A stretch of DNA of 64,000 bases, from positions 2,542,001-2,606,000 of the forward strand of contig NW_024037050.1 in assembly GCF_015706575.1 (NCBI RefSeq), given 5' to 3'. Below, piece by piece: positions 1 to 46,100 of this stretch. The notes under the pieces were generated by a model. It was not told the origin of the DNA, ran no database searches, and worked only from the letters and a program-made list of their open reading frames with translations. The position numbers were made by a program, and so were the translations under genes. This DNA comes from Patiria miniata. Its lineage: Eukaryota; Echinodermata; Asteroidea; Valvatida; Asterinidae. How positions within the stretch are numbered: position 1 is the stretch's first letter; each line of letters opens with the position of its first letter.

Positions 1-2382
1 CTTTTTCAGTTAGGGGCGATACTTGTGTCAATATATCAGTCGTGTGGTCGATGGTGTCGGTCCGTCAGTCGGTCATTCTCGTCTCCCCCCCCCCCCCCAA
101 TGTAGGCCGTATATGTTTTGCATATATACAGCCACATGGTTGCGAAGGTAAAGCGTCTGCCGTTGATGAGCAAAGCTAATCCGATTACGTACTTAAACGC
201 TATAACAGAGCAGTGAAATTCATGTGCCCCAAAAACATGGCCTTTTGAACGTTGTGTTTCTCACTTCTCAGAAAATATGCTCAGTAGCCTATGATTGAAA
301 TGTTAAATTAAACGGAAAAAAATTGTAAACTTCATGTCAGTGAAAAAATCGCCGTCATCGATGCCAAAACGTCAATACTGGTTACTGGCCAGCTGACCTT
401 AAAGTCGGGAAGAAATCGTTTGAAAACTTCCCCAAATCTATGTATTATCTCAATTTCTAGGAATCTACTCAAGTTGTTATTTCACGAGTAGTTGGACACT
501 TATATCATCTAATTATATTGCGAATTTCAGCTTAATATGTTGTTGCAAACGCTAGTGTTACACCTTGAACCATCTCCAAGGAAAATTTCGACGAGGATTT
601 TTTTCCCGACCCAACCCACGTCATGGTTCAGCAAAGCCCGATTGACCGATTTTGGCCCGGCCACCCAATGACGAAGGGCATATTAGCATATTCATTAGCG
701 TCACTCGGCGTGACATGGCGTGGGTCTCTCGGTATCGACCAATGGAAGCCGGCAAAAAGGGTGATATTTATTAATTAATAACTCGTGAAGGAGGCTATTA
801 CTTAAATTGTTACTGCTAACTATAGTGGATAGGAACCATATTAATATTTGTGAGGCTTGAAAAGAATCAAAGATTGACAGATATTGCAAACGCCAGTGTT
901 ACAACTTTCAACAGTGCACGTAGCCAGGCCTATTTTTCCACTTTCAACGAAAAGTAATGAACATACCACAACGAGTTTTAGCAAATACTTGAATCATTAT
1001 AAGGGAAATAAACCCTGAAAGTTGTATGAAGATACGATCTTCCAAACGGAGAAATTCGTTTTCAAAGATTTCGCCCGCCAACGTGAACATAACGGTGTGC
1101 ATGTAGTAGTTTCATTCAAAATAAAGTGTTACGTAGCCTTTAGAAATCTGCCCTTCGCAACCACACGCAACTTCGCAACCTCCATTCCCCGGGCCGCGCC
1201 GGTACATTGTCTTCACAACTTAATTTGTATTTTTTTTTGATTTGGAAGTCGTCAACATACTAGTAGATATCTCAGTTCGATTTTGTATAACGGCCGGGTA
1301 CGGGTACGGGTAAGAGTAAGCCGGTCAACCCCTTTAAATTTCCCGGCCCAGACGATGGCACATGTTTTGTTTTGGGTTTTTTAAGTCTGCATGGCATGAT
1401 GAATTAACTTACCATGCGTTTTTTTCCCCTATACATTTTTTGATGTTTGAAAATTTCTTCGAAAATAGTGCCCACCAATTAAGTAATAGCCCCGAAGAAA
1501 ACTTTTCTTGCACTTAAATGCAGATTTATTTGGGGGATGGGCGGTCCGTCAATATTTTTTTTTAGACAGGTACTTAAACCAGTCGAGTTTTTAAAGGTGC
1601 ATTTTGTACATTGAGTGCTGGGTTTCATACCTAATATTACTGTTGAGGGCGCCCTAGGATGACGTTATTGATGCCACGAGTTTGGGGGCGTTTTACTCAG
1701 CCGGTGTCTCAGGACCTATTTTTTTCTGTTCTACTTTCTGAAATTTGGTAATATTAAAAGCGAAAGTCGTTCAATTGCATCTTTTCAATATTATTGGGAC
1801 ATTTTCAGATCAACTGACAAGATTTAGGAGTCAGACGTCTTTCATAAATTTTGGCGAATTGATTTAGAGGTCAAAGATGGTGTGATGCGGCAGCTGTCGG
1901 CCATTTTGACGAGAAGGTGAGGTTGGAACTCGGCTTCCAAAGATGAAAGATAAATAAATTTAGGGGTAATTTTTTTGGAAGTTGAAGGTATATTCTGACC
2001 CTTGCCGAAGGTGAGTGTGAATTTCATACACGTGTTCGCACACTTTGGAATGAATTGCAGTATTTGATGCGATTAAGCTGATTTTGCTTTACGAAATACC
2101 CGAACCGGGCAATGATTTAGCCCGTGCATGACCGGCCGGCTGCCGAATCGGACCGGTTGTGTGTTCACAACAATGTCAATGTGCACAGTGCAGAAAACCA
2201 GGGAGATTCTTAATCGCCCATAATGCATGGAACCGAAAAAAAGGAAACAAAATTGTTTTAAGCAAAATTGGATTATTTGCAGAATGCCCCACACCTCGAC
2301 AATATTAATAATAAATATCCCAAAATGCTAGCTGCAGTTGAGTTGGCAAAAAAATGGTCGGGGGAAAGTGTTCCCCCGAGTG
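1..2382. other. Upstream intergenic sequence, no gene recognised
   Basis: AT-rich, only short open frames without recognisable motifs or consistent splice signals. A poly-C run lies near 88-99. A short motif (TTGCAAACGC.AGTGTTACA) occurs at about 544 and 886 as a small dispersed repeat. Could belong to an intron or UTR of a neighbour, but nothing supports that. Confidence 0.5.
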
Positions 2383-2904
2383 GCCATGCCCAAGGTAGCC
2401 CCATAAATGTGGCCTATTTACTGGACTAGGCCTACCTCTGTAAACATAGGCCACACATCCACATGTACAAAAACGTGTCGCACTTTGCCAAATTTTGATT
2501 TTCACATTTTAGGCTTAGTTTGTACTTATTGTAGGTTTTTTTTGCTTTAGAAGCATACTCACCCTCTTTATATAGCATGTATAGGCTAATCAGAAAGTGC
2601 TGCCCTTTTCAGATGTCAATTTTTCGTGAAATTTCCAGATTCATTTGCACACGTTTGCGTATCAAAATTTCAACATGAAATTTCACAAAAATTAGACATC
2701 TGAAAAAGGCAGCACTTTCTGATTAGCCTATAAAAAGGGTGAGTATGCTTCTAAAGCAAAAAAACCTACAAACTAAGCCTAACTGTGAAAATCAAAATTT
2801 GACAAAGTGCGACACGTTTTTGTACATGTGGATGTGTGGCCTATGTTTACGGAGGTAGGCCTAGTCCAGTAAATTGGCCACATTTATGGGGCTATGCCCA
2901 TGGT
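2383..2904. repeat. Long fold-back (inverted repeat) element
   Basis: Left arm 2383-2634 and right arm 2677-2904 are reverse complements over about 230-250 bp, with a ~42-bp loop. The outer ends read CCATGCCC...CATAAATG and CATTTATGGGG..GCCCATGG. Arms differ by small indels, for example TACTTATTG present only in the left arm near 2523. It has no coding capacity of its own. Confidence 0.8.
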
Positions 2905-3018
2905 GGTTATGCAATGTATGCGGATTTGAAGCCCTCTGCAGTGAAGCGCGCCCTCTTGTGTGCGCTGTTCATCCGCGGTCGCGTGTTGCATCCGGGCACC
3001 TCACAGAGCGCCAAAGAT

Positions 3019-3725
3019 TTTGGGGTAATCCTTACTTTTAGGACACCTCTATTTTTTACAAGTTCTGTTCAAAACTGACTTTTGCAGATGACTGTCCAGT
3101 ACCAAAGTGACTTTTGCAGGCTAGAGCAGTCTTTTTTCTTCATATAAACACATGTTAGTTGAAGTTTTGAAAGCACTTTCGAAAAAAATGTGACTTTCCT
3201 ACCTTTTTTTGCAGTCAGACGTGCATGTTGTAGTTCTCACACGTGTGAAAGCCCTACATAATGAAAGCCCGATGCTGATTGGCTGCTAAAAAAATTAATT
3301 AGTCTGGTTCCCAGACCAAAAGATTCTGACTACTCCTGAACCTTTTGGTCTGGGAACCAGACTAAAAATAAATAAGTCAGTCTGGTTCTCAGACCAAAAG
3401 ATTCTGACTATTCCTGAATCTTTTGGTCTGGGAACCAGACTAAAAGTAAATAGGCCTAAGGTGTTTATTTTTTATCAGCCAATCAGCATCGAGCTTTCAT
3501 CACATTGAGCTTTCACGTTTGCCATCTTGGTTTTTGAGTCTGTTTTCTGGTTGTCATCATCGTCTTTTACCCCTGAATTTCCCTCATAAATCAAAGCCCT
3601 GCCCTCTTTCCACAAAATTAAACCTGCTGATATTCAAGAAGGTGTCATTGCCAATTGTTCAGATGTGCCAAGAAGTATCAGAATGTCAATTTTGAGTGTC
3701 ATTTAGTCAACTGTTTTGGTGAGTC
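3019..3725. repeat. Segmental duplication copy 1 (with inserted MITE)
   Basis: Matches 4414-4811 closely (GGTAATCCTTA, TTCTGTTCAAAACTGAC, GACTGTCCAGTACCAAAGTG and later GCTGATATTCAAGAAGGTGT). Both copies carry a GCCATCTTG YY1-like word (3521) and end in TTTTG|GTGAGT, a good donor (3719). May be alternative first exons/promoters of AP1G1. Confidence 0.65.
3215..3517. mobile_element. ~300-bp MITE inside duplication copy 1
   Basis: This block is absent from the second copy, where GCAG runs directly into TTTGCCATC. Its flanks form an inverted repeat of about 50 bp (GTGAAAGCCC.. GATGCTGATTGGCTG against CAGCCAATCAGCATC..GAGCTTTCAC). Inside are two hairpins AGTCTGGTTC(C/T)CAGACC / GGTCTGGGAACCAGACT at 3301-3363 and 3380-3441. 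Confidence 0.7.
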
Positions 3726-4413
3726 TTTCCCTTCCTATATAGGAACGGGGTCCTAAAAGTAAGATTACCGATTTTGGAATGACAGGCAACAGCCGCGGTG
3801 CGCTTTGCCAAAGTTGACGCACGCTCAGTAGATGATTAAAGCTCTTGTTTGGTTCCCTGACCCCTTTGGCCTCTTGACTATTATTAGGGTGGCCGGGAAA
3901 CATATCAGCGACGCCATGATTGCTCAAAACCGTCTGCATTCTTTGACGAATTACCATGATTTTTGGATAGGGCCTAACTAGACCTCTGAAGGTACCGAAA
4001 TTAAAGATTTTGTGCTATTTAGCAGTCATACTATAGCTGGGTTGATTTTCTGCTGACAAAATAATTTCGATCTTTAATTAATTTTCGGCTCCCCTAGCAA
4101 TGGGACGCTCCGTTCACAGGCCATACGTGGCTCTGTGACTGATATACAGAGGTAGTCCAGTATTTCAGTCACATTTATGGGACTGGGGGGGGGGGGGTGC
4201 CACTTTCTCCTTTTTTTTTTGATGACTGTTACACCCGGTCGTCATCCCCCTCCCCCAACTCCCCCCCCTTCCCAGGTTTCTCCACCTATACCATGGGCAT
4301 GGCAACTACAGTGTGTAGATCCTTCTAGATAATCGTGATCATTCAATCCTGTTACAGTGAAACCTCGATAAGTCAAACATCAAGGGAACAGGTTCAAAAT
4401 TTGACTTAAGCAG

Positions 4414-4811
4414 AGTTTTGGGTAATCCTTATCTTTAGGACACCTCTATTTTTACGAGTTCTGTTCAAAACTGACTTTTGCAGATGACTGTCCAGTACCA
4501 AAGTGACTTTTGCAGGCTGAAGCAGTCTTTTTTCTTCGGATAAACTCATGTTAGATATAATTTTGAAAGCACTTTCAAAGAAAATTGACTTTCCTACCTT
4601 TTTTTTTTGCAGTTTGCCATCTTGCTTTTTCAATATATTTTTCTGTTTGTCATGGTCGTCTTTAACCCTTCATAAATCAAAGCCCTGCTCTCTTTCTACA
4701 AAATTAAACCTGCTGATATTCAAGAAGGTGTGGTTGCCAACTGTTCAAATGTGTTAAGAAATATCAGAATGTCACTTTTGAGTGTCATTTTGTCAGCTAT
4801 TTTGGTGAGTC
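4414..4811. repeat. Segmental duplication copy 2; candidate AP1G1 5' noncoding exon
   Basis: Second copy of the 3019-3725 block without the MITE. GCCATCTTG at 4616-4624 resembles a promoter-proximal YY1 site. TTTTG|GTGAGT gives a donor after 4804, only 61 bp before the acceptor of the exon at 4866, so a very short first intron is possible. No TATA box is evident. Confidence 0.4.
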
Positions 4812-4865
4812 TTTTAACCTTATATGTTCAATTAATAATATTCCTCCTTCCCTTTCTTGTTACAG

Positions 4866-4915
4866 TATTCCTGGTGGTTTTCTTTCTCTGAGGCTTGTAA
4901 CACACTCGGCCAACC

Positions 4916-4945
<30 letters not shown>
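4866..4945 (+). CDS. AP1G1: AP1G1 coding exon 1 (5'UTR plus first 10 codons)
   Basis: Acceptor-like TTGTTACAG precedes 4866 and a GTGAGA donor follows 4945. The ATG at 4916 has A at -3 and an in-frame TAA 18 nt upstream, so it is a clean first start. It reads MSVLQALEEK and joins in phase 0 to exon 2 (LSK then MPAP). This would add 13 residues before the start conserved in vertebrates. The exon could instead be non-coding leader, with translation starting at 12052. Confidence 0.6.
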
Positions 4946-38201
<33,256 letters not shown>

Positions 38202-40245
38202 CACTAGGCCAGCAACTTCATGGATTGGCGTCCTCCAGCATTTTGTGTTTTCTCCAGCGTAGCTTTAGGTAAGGGGCTGTGTTTAGAATTTGGTGCAATT
38301 TGTTGTCACAAATCGAAATCGCAAGGCCTGTCCGGTATCGGAATATGCCTTGACAATCGCAGTGGCTCTGTCAAAATGAGGAATGAGTTTGAGCAGTCCA
38401 AGGATAAGGGATGCAAATGTGCAGCTCATTTTCCCTGCACTATGATGAATTGATCAACGGATTCTTACGGGGAGTTCTTTGACAATATACGCAGATACAA
38501 CCCATTAAAAATGGATATTTATACACAGATCCATGGGAATTTTTTTTAAAGCAAATATTCTAGTGAATGATAAAGGCATATCGACCCTCCTATGGAAACA
38601 TGCATTGTCAGCCTTGTTATATTACTTGGGCCAATATTGGTCAAGACCCCCATTGGTTTGTACACAGTATGCCAGGAGGTGAGGAAGAACTTTTTGACCG
38701 TTTGTGACCTCTTAAATAGTAGGAGGATTAATTAACAATCAAATAAAAAGTATTTAAATGTCAAAATCGCATTGATAAACTCAAAACGCTTGTGACTTTG
38801 TCCTTGATATCTCGAACCAGCTCTATGAGCTTATTCCTCATTTTGATGGAGTCGGCAACAGATTGCATAACAGCGATTCCCGAGAATGCAAAATTCAGCA
38901 CACACTCGTGTACAAAGGCAGCACATATTGCTTTGGGGCAGAAAGCACACAAAAAATTGCAAGCTTCCCAAAAGATGTGCACAGAATGTTACCTTGGAAT
39001 CAAGCATAAGTTCGTCACAATTCCTGTGCGAAACATATTCTTGGAATGTTTCATTCGATAATGTACTAATATCACTTTTCATAATGAAATTCAACTATAG
39101 CACTGATTGTTACATTCGACTGGCATTTGAAATGGCAAATTATTGAAATACCATTTGACATCGCTTTTGTACAAATCAAGAAAGTGTTTCATGCTGTGGT
39201 CATGTTGGTCTGGTTCCCCAGGGCGAGATAGACACGTGGCACCGATTCCCAATCGTTTATATCAGTACCAGACTATACTCGCGTGCCTCTGAACTTGTCA
39301 ATCACAGAAAAAAAAAATTCATAATTCCTTTCTTTTTTTTTAAAACAAACTTGACTCATTCTTGCCAACTGGCAATTATTTTCTTCAAATTTAAGCATAT
39401 TATTACAGCCATCATCTTGAAATTAAATTTTGAATAATTGCTCATTAGGAATGTGTCGGTCTCATCAATTGTCATTCACTTCAGGAAAAAAAAACGGAGA
39501 GTTATCAATTACGGTTTGTTGTCATCCCCTCTATGAAGAATTCCATGTCCTGACTCTTTCTTTGTGTCTTTCTTTGAACGATGAATCAGAAGTGACACAA
39601 TGTTCACTGAACGCATATATCAAAGGTTTTTTTTTTTTCAATCTATTCCTGTGGTCTGTTTATAGTGTAATTAGGCTTTATATGATGATACACAAATCTT
39701 ATGTGAATGGAAGGGGACGATTATTTTGTATTGTGTACATTTGTTAATTATTTAAAGTATTCCGGCCGGTTACAAATTGGTTATTGGGTACTTTGGCTTG
39801 TGCAAATTGTCGCCATTGATTTGTCAGAATTCTTTAAAGTTAAGTTTTTTTGTTTATTTTGTTTTATAGGTAAACAATGTTTATACTTATGTAATTCAGA
39901 GCTGCTCCAAAAACTTAATCGTCACTACTTCTCAAGAACTTGTTTGTTCTCTCTCTCTGTTAAAAAAAAATGGTACCATTGAAAATGTGTAGGTTTTGCG
40001 TTTAATACAGTATCTTGTATCTGTTTGTGTTGATTTCTCTCTGGAAGTGGACCATTGTTGAACATTTTGCACCATAGCTAAAACAACTGAGCAAGCCTAA
40101 TAAACTTGGTTCCAGATCGCATTTAAGTCTAATTCAAATGTTTGAAAAAGTGACAGCGAGTTACTCAATGCAAAACAGGACGTGAGAAACTCTGAAGTGT
40201 TGCCCAATTTTGCTTGTAAAAAGGGGCTACGTAATGAATTTCTGG

Positions 40246-40422
40246 CATATTAGGCTGGCGCCATGGATCAGCGTAATAGAGATCCAAGTCGCATCCCATT
40301 GGACCCAGACAACAATGAACATCACTAAACTGACATATTAGGCTGGCACCATGGATCAGCTCAATAGAGATCCAAGTCGCATCCCATGGGAACCAGACAA
40401 CATTGACCATCACTTTAACTGA
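40246..40422. repeat. 88-bp tandem duplication
   Basis: CATATTAGGCTGG.GCCATGG to ACATCACT(A)AACTGA occurs twice in direct succession with about 10% difference. Confidence 0.85.
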
Positions 40423-40750
40423 CCTATAAACCAAATCGGGCACGATGTCAATTCTATCACGAAGGCCCCCTGCAATGGTGACAGCACTGTGCTAGCTATT
40501 GTTCAGAAAATCCGTCACGGGGCATTGCTTTGTGCAACAGCGTGCACAATGGTTTCCCCATGGAAGCGGGCCTCGTGCGTGTACATTGATCACGTGCCTG
40601 GATGCGTCTTTGGATTGCGTCTATGGATTTTCTGTACTTAGTCCCCTACCGATATTTGTTAATTTGTTGTACATGTGTTATTTTTGCAATCACTGTTAAA
40701 TGATACCTGTGCAAACTAAAATTTGAAAATGAATCTTGAAATATTCAAAT

Positions 40751-41294
40751 TTAAAGGTACAGTCCATCATTTGTAATTTGTGCATTTTGTTCATTTGAAG
40801 CAACAAAAGTGTCCAAGATCTAAAGAAGGGTGCTGAACAACTAACCTGATGAAGTTTCAGTTCAGCTTTAGCTGTATATTTCGAGAAAAACAATATCTAG
40901 GATCTCGATTTCAAATCAGAAGTTGCTGAATCATGTTTTGTAAATTGGGCCTGAATTCAGTGTCCAAGACACGCTCTCACTGAGCCGAATGCAGGTACGC
41001 AATGTCGCGCACTGATCCGACGAATTATAGCAACCGCGTGTGTGTCGTGCCAATGCTTTATGCGCTTCGCTGAATAACAAAACGAACTACAAATTTGAAT
41101 TTCCTACAGTGCTTCTTAAGAAGCACCGTTGGAAAGGCCTTCTTTTGTTGATTTCTTCAAAATGACAGCTTGCCAGAAAGAATAATTTCACAGGGAGTTT
41201 AGTCCCCTTACTATCTTTCAACCAAGTATGTTTTTCAACAATAATTATGCCAGTTACTTTTTGGATAGCTGCAAATGATGGACTCTGGCTTTAA
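40751..41294 (+). mobile_element. TTAA element family 2, 544 bp
   Basis: TTAAAGGTACAGTCCATCAT at left and ATGATGGACTCTGGCTTTAA at right, with TTAA edges. Interior GAAGGGTGCTGAACAACTAA, CGAATTATAGCAACCGCGTG. Non-coding. Confidence 0.85.
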
Positions 41295-42782
41295 GTTTGA
41301 GAATTGACACAGCTTGGGGAGAGATGGTAGGTCTCATGTTAAATCACTCTATTGTCTATTAAATAATTGTATGTACATACTCTTAATATATAAATATTTC
41401 TAGTGGCTGGTGAAAATGTGTACAAGTGTAAAGCAGATTTTTTTTTCACTTTTTTTTTGGAGCAGGGATCTTGGGAAAAGATTTTTGCATTTTGTAGACA
41501 CTTAAGATCAATTGTATTCATTATTAGACAAAATACAGTAATACACGCAAACTTTGGGCAGAAATGTTCTGTAACACAGAAAATACAGAGAATACGCAAT
41601 GATGTTAACACCACAATGCGATTCAAGTAGAAGCGTCATTGTTTTAAATACCGTTACAAAGGTTTTTGTATCCCGAAGACAAAAATTGCTATAAAAAAAC
41701 AAAACATTTCTAGTGAACTGTGTTTAGTCCAAATAAAGTATTATTATGAATGAATATTTCTTTTATTAAAGAAAGAGGTTGCGTTGTACCACTCCTTATA
41801 GTAAACAAATATATGATCAGTGGTATGTTTCAGGACAATTCCTGCACCGTTACGTTACTAATTATGAAGATTGGTTAATCGTTAAAAGGTTTATTTTATG
41901 TACAAAATAATAGACATGAAATAAAGTAACTATGATGAAGCAAACGGATTGAATGGTTTACTGCGTTCGTCCTTTCTTTGCTTTCAGACTTAAAATTTGG
42001 ACTGAAATGAATTTGAAATAAAAAGGTTTTAAGTAATGGAAAACAGCTGCCAAAAAAAAACTACAAGGGGTAAACCTTGGGTTTTCTGTTTTGTTTTTAT
42101 TTTATTTTTTCTGTTGGTCTAATATTGCAAGGTCTAATATTGCAAGGGGTAAGCCTTTTTGGGAATACCAAATTGTGATTATTAGAACTTGGACGTTATT
42201 GTATTACACTATTTATTCACTGAAAAATCTTTACCAACATAGAGAGCTCGGGCGATCTCGAGCGCTACAGTGAATAAAAGGCAGGGCTGTTACGGGCACT
42301 ACAGTGACTGAAGTGGGTGAAAATATGTATGTCAGGAAATATCCATATTTGCTCGTTGATGTTTGTTACATGTGCAGATGATACACAGCAATGTCTTCTG
42401 TGACTGAACAGCTTCAAACTCCCCATTTTTAATCATATGCAGGGTATCCACTCCGGTTCTGAACAGGTGGCAGAGATTGTGATCACGCATCTAGCCTAGG
42501 GACACAAGCTCAATAATACCTATGGCTGTTAGGCTTTCACCCAAATAAGTGCCTTTTGTAAACTCTAAAAACAGCTTTAAAACTTCTGCCTTGTTGTGAT
42601 GGGTACCAAAGCATGTACTAACTTTTAAATTTGCAATCTGACATTAGAATCAAACTTCAAAAGATCTGGTCTAGCTCACAGCTGCTACAGTCTTGTAATA
42701 TTACAAAAAAAGAAAAATATGCTCAGCATTACAAAAAAGTGCAATCTCAGTACGTTATTAAATTTAGTTCCCTCGGAGCACA

Positions 42783-43192
42783 TCAGCTTGTAACGTTCTT
42801 CAAGGCTTGCTCTATCGTGGGGTACTGAAATTCATATCCGCTCTCCAGGGTCCGTTTGGGGAGGACTTTCTGTCCCTCAAGAAGCATCACTGCTCTCTCC
42901 GCCCCGAAGGCCCAGTTGATCGCGAACCCCGGCGCCGGCAAGACGGTGGGCCGGCAAAGCGCCGACCCGAACGCCTTGGTGAACTCGCGGTTTGTGACGG
43001 GCGTCGGGGCCGTGCCGTTCAGGACCGGCGGGCAGTTGGGACTCTCGATGGCGTGGACAAAGATGCCCGCGATGTCGTCGATGTGAATCCAGGGAAAGTA
43101 CTGGTTGCCGGACCCCATGATGCCGCCCACGCCCAACCAGAAAGGCCAGATCATCTGCTGGATTGCACCACCGTCGCGACCAAGAACAACAC
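42783..43192 (-). CDS. SDR39U1: SDR39U1 exon 6 (stop)
   Basis: Minus strand: acceptor TTTAAAG, reads VVLGRDGGAIQQMIWPF, GSGNQYFPWIHIDDIAGIFV, then AVMLLEGQKVLPKRTLESGY and ends LKNVTS with TGA at 42783-42785. GC-rich against an AT-rich background. Confidence 0.95.
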
Positions 43193-46100
43193 CTTTAAAA
43201 GTAGTAGTGGAAAAATGTAATTACATTACACTTTATGTTAGGAACAATAAGGAAACCTTTCAGGTATTTCAGAAACAACCACCACTATTTTTTTTACATA
43301 CAATGAAATATCACGTCGTGAGTTAAAAAAAACCCAAAATGTATAAGTACCAGGGATGTTAGTGGGCTCTGACACTTTTTAGGGAATTTGAGGAATACAA
43401 GAAAAATATACATACCGTACATGTATGACACCACACAATACAAAAAAAAGCCTAAAATCCTGCAATTGCACCTATGGCCAAGTTCGCGCAAGGACTATAG
43501 TTGACCAATGGTTAACTAACGTTTGCCTGAACTCTGTCTAGTCAACGGTGGTTGACTACGCTAGTGGACTATTTGGAACCAGCCTACTGGGGTTGGTTGC
43601 TTCGCTGGTAACCAGTAGCCGCGCGCATTCATAACGCTAGCAGAGAGCCAGGATCCAGAAGTTTTGCGATGACATTTTGACCAGCGTTTGACTAGAGACG
43701 TTCGCACGTTGCTAACAGTGCGCAGGCATAAGGTACGTCACAAATCAACTAGTCGACTAATGGTCCTTGCCCGAACTTGGCCTATGATGTCCGTTTAGGA
43801 GCAGTCAAATCTCTTTCAGGAGAAATGATATATGATTTCAATGACATTATGCACAACGTGACATCAATCATCAAAGTGCATTTAAAGGGTAGATACATGT
43901 ACATGTATTTTTACGTCAGCGTGTGAGTGACTCACAACCAATGTCTGTGCTAGGATCAGTTGTGAGGCAACGCATTCCAAATTTATAATCTTGGCACTAG
44001 AGTTGTATTGACATCTACAGTTGTCACAAGACACATCACAAGTGGGACGTAAGTAACATTAACCCTAACTGCCTAGGGTGTGTTAAAAATAAATTACAAT
44101 TGGAAGATTCAGCACCGTTAAGATTTATGGAAAAAAACTTCAAAGGAATTTGTCACAATTTATCTGAACAGCTAGTAAACCTGAGACTTATAGACTTGTA
44201 TAGATAATTTGTGTGTACTTGAAACCTGAAATTTTTGGCACAAGCCATTGCAGTGCAACGTTATGTCCAATGTAACACACTGAGTATACAGTGTTTATAC
44301 GTCGGTGAAGGGCAAAACCTAATATTGATTTACATCTCCCCATTGCAAAATTCCATCTTATGAATAGTTAAATGCGGTACCCGCTGCTATGTACATGAGA
44401 TTCAAACTAGCCAACCAATCCCGCAAGCTCCGTGGTCGAGTGGTAAGATGTCTGCACTAGAAAGCAGGAGGTCGTGGGTTCGAGTCCCACCCAAGTGATT
44501 TTTTCCCACTTTCACCGGGGAGGTAACACACTGAGTATACGGTGTTTATACCTCAGTGAAGGGCAAAACCTAATATTGATTTACATCACACCAATGCAAA
44601 ATTCCATTTTATTAATACAACATACCTGTTCTTATGATGACCTGTCGGACGTGGCTGTGGCTGTCTGGTAGCTTAGCGCTGTTCTCCCACTCGGTACACA
44701 GTCTGGCCAGGAAATCCGAATCTCCACCTGGACTGTCCTCGGTGTACTCGGCTGTCAAACTGGGGGTGTAGTAACCTAGATAGGGGGGAAAAGATAAAAC
44801 TCTGGAAAAACTATTGTGGTATACACCTCTTTAAGAAAGTATGATGTAAGAACAAAATCCAGACTGCACCTTAATGTAAAAACCAAAACAATGGGTGAAG
44901 CTACGTCGGTTGATATGCTGTTATGTAAGAAACCACCGAGGTGGCTAAAGCTTGTTAGAGCTGGAGTTGTGATTTAGGTCATCATGAGTCTATCCATCAC
45001 CAGTCATCACAAGCCAAACATAATTCATCAGGAGTCAATCAAAAGTCACTCGCAAGTCAACCGCAAGTCAATCACAAGTCAATCACAAGTCACCACAAGT
45101 CAATCACAAGTTACCACAAGTCAATCACAAGTCAATCACAAGTCAATCACAAGTCACTCGCACGCCAATCGCAAGTCAATCACAAGTTACCACAAGTCAA
45201 TCACAAGTCAATCACAAGTCAATCACAAGTCAATCACAAGTCATCTCAAGTCATCACAAGTCAATCACAAGTCAATCACAAGTCACTCGCACGCCAATCG
45301 CAAGTCAATCACAAGTCATCACAAGTCAATCACAAGTCAATTATAAGTTAACACAAGTCAATCACAAGTCATCACAAATCATCACAAGTCATCACAAATC
45401 ATCACAAGTCATGCCAAGTTGACCACAGTCTCAAGTCCATTGACTAAATTAAGTCAGGACAAAATTAAGGAGGGCAAGTTTTTTCCAGCACTTCTCACCG
45501 ACGCCCGATGTTGAGACAAAGACCTTGGGTGGTTTACTGGCATCTGCGATTGCCTTGGCCAGAGCTGCGGTTGTCTTCACACGACTGTCTGTGACCTCCT
45601 GCTTGAATGACTCTGTCCATCTGCCAAGAAAAAAAATTGCTTTCTTTCAGATGTCTTTAGATAAGAGCTGTTGAAGGGCAAGTTGCTCCTTACAAGACTT
45701 TAACATTAAAGGTGCATACCCATGCTCTTAAAAAAAAACACATTTTTTTCTACTAACAAATTTTCAATTTGTATTGAGTTAGAACCCCAAAAAATAGCAA
45801 GGGGAACACATCTTTAAGATCACTACAAACTTTCTAGGCTGAAATCCACCCAATTCATTTGTGTGGTTCTAGTGGAAGAGGTACTGGTGGAAACTGAACA
45901 TTTTGGTTTAAGAAGATTTTGCCCTCATTTCCAGGGCACCGACTGGCCAAACAAGGAGGGAACCTCTTTTGATGCTAGAGGGCACTGTGTCTGTGTGTGG
46001 TTTCCTTGCCTCAAAAGTCACCCATGGTAAGGAAAGGGTTAAGGGTCTTTGCTCATTAAAAGTGAGCCTTCACTCAATTTTATGTTTATATGATCATTTC

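Larger units (their letters stand above)
38202..42782. other. Convergent 3' region of AP1G1 and SDR39U1
   Basis: 4.6 kb between the two stop codons, AT-rich, no supported gene. It should hold both 3' UTRs. Canonical AATAAA words on the plus strand (AP1G1 candidates) are at 38742, 40099 and 41732. A TTTATT (AATAAA on the minus strand, SDR39U1 candidate) is at 42212. Repeats inside: an 88-bp tandem duplication (40246-40422) and a 544-bp TTAA element (40751-41294). Which poly(A) site is used cannot be decided here. Confidence 0.6.

Noticed and set aside
42807..43220. 137-residue plus-strand frame
   Set aside because: Antisense shadow of SDR39U1 exon 6, caused by its GC-rich codons.
44984..45346. 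120-residue Ser/Gln/His frame
   Set aside because: Product of the 11-bp tandem repeat in an SDR39U1 intron, not a gene.
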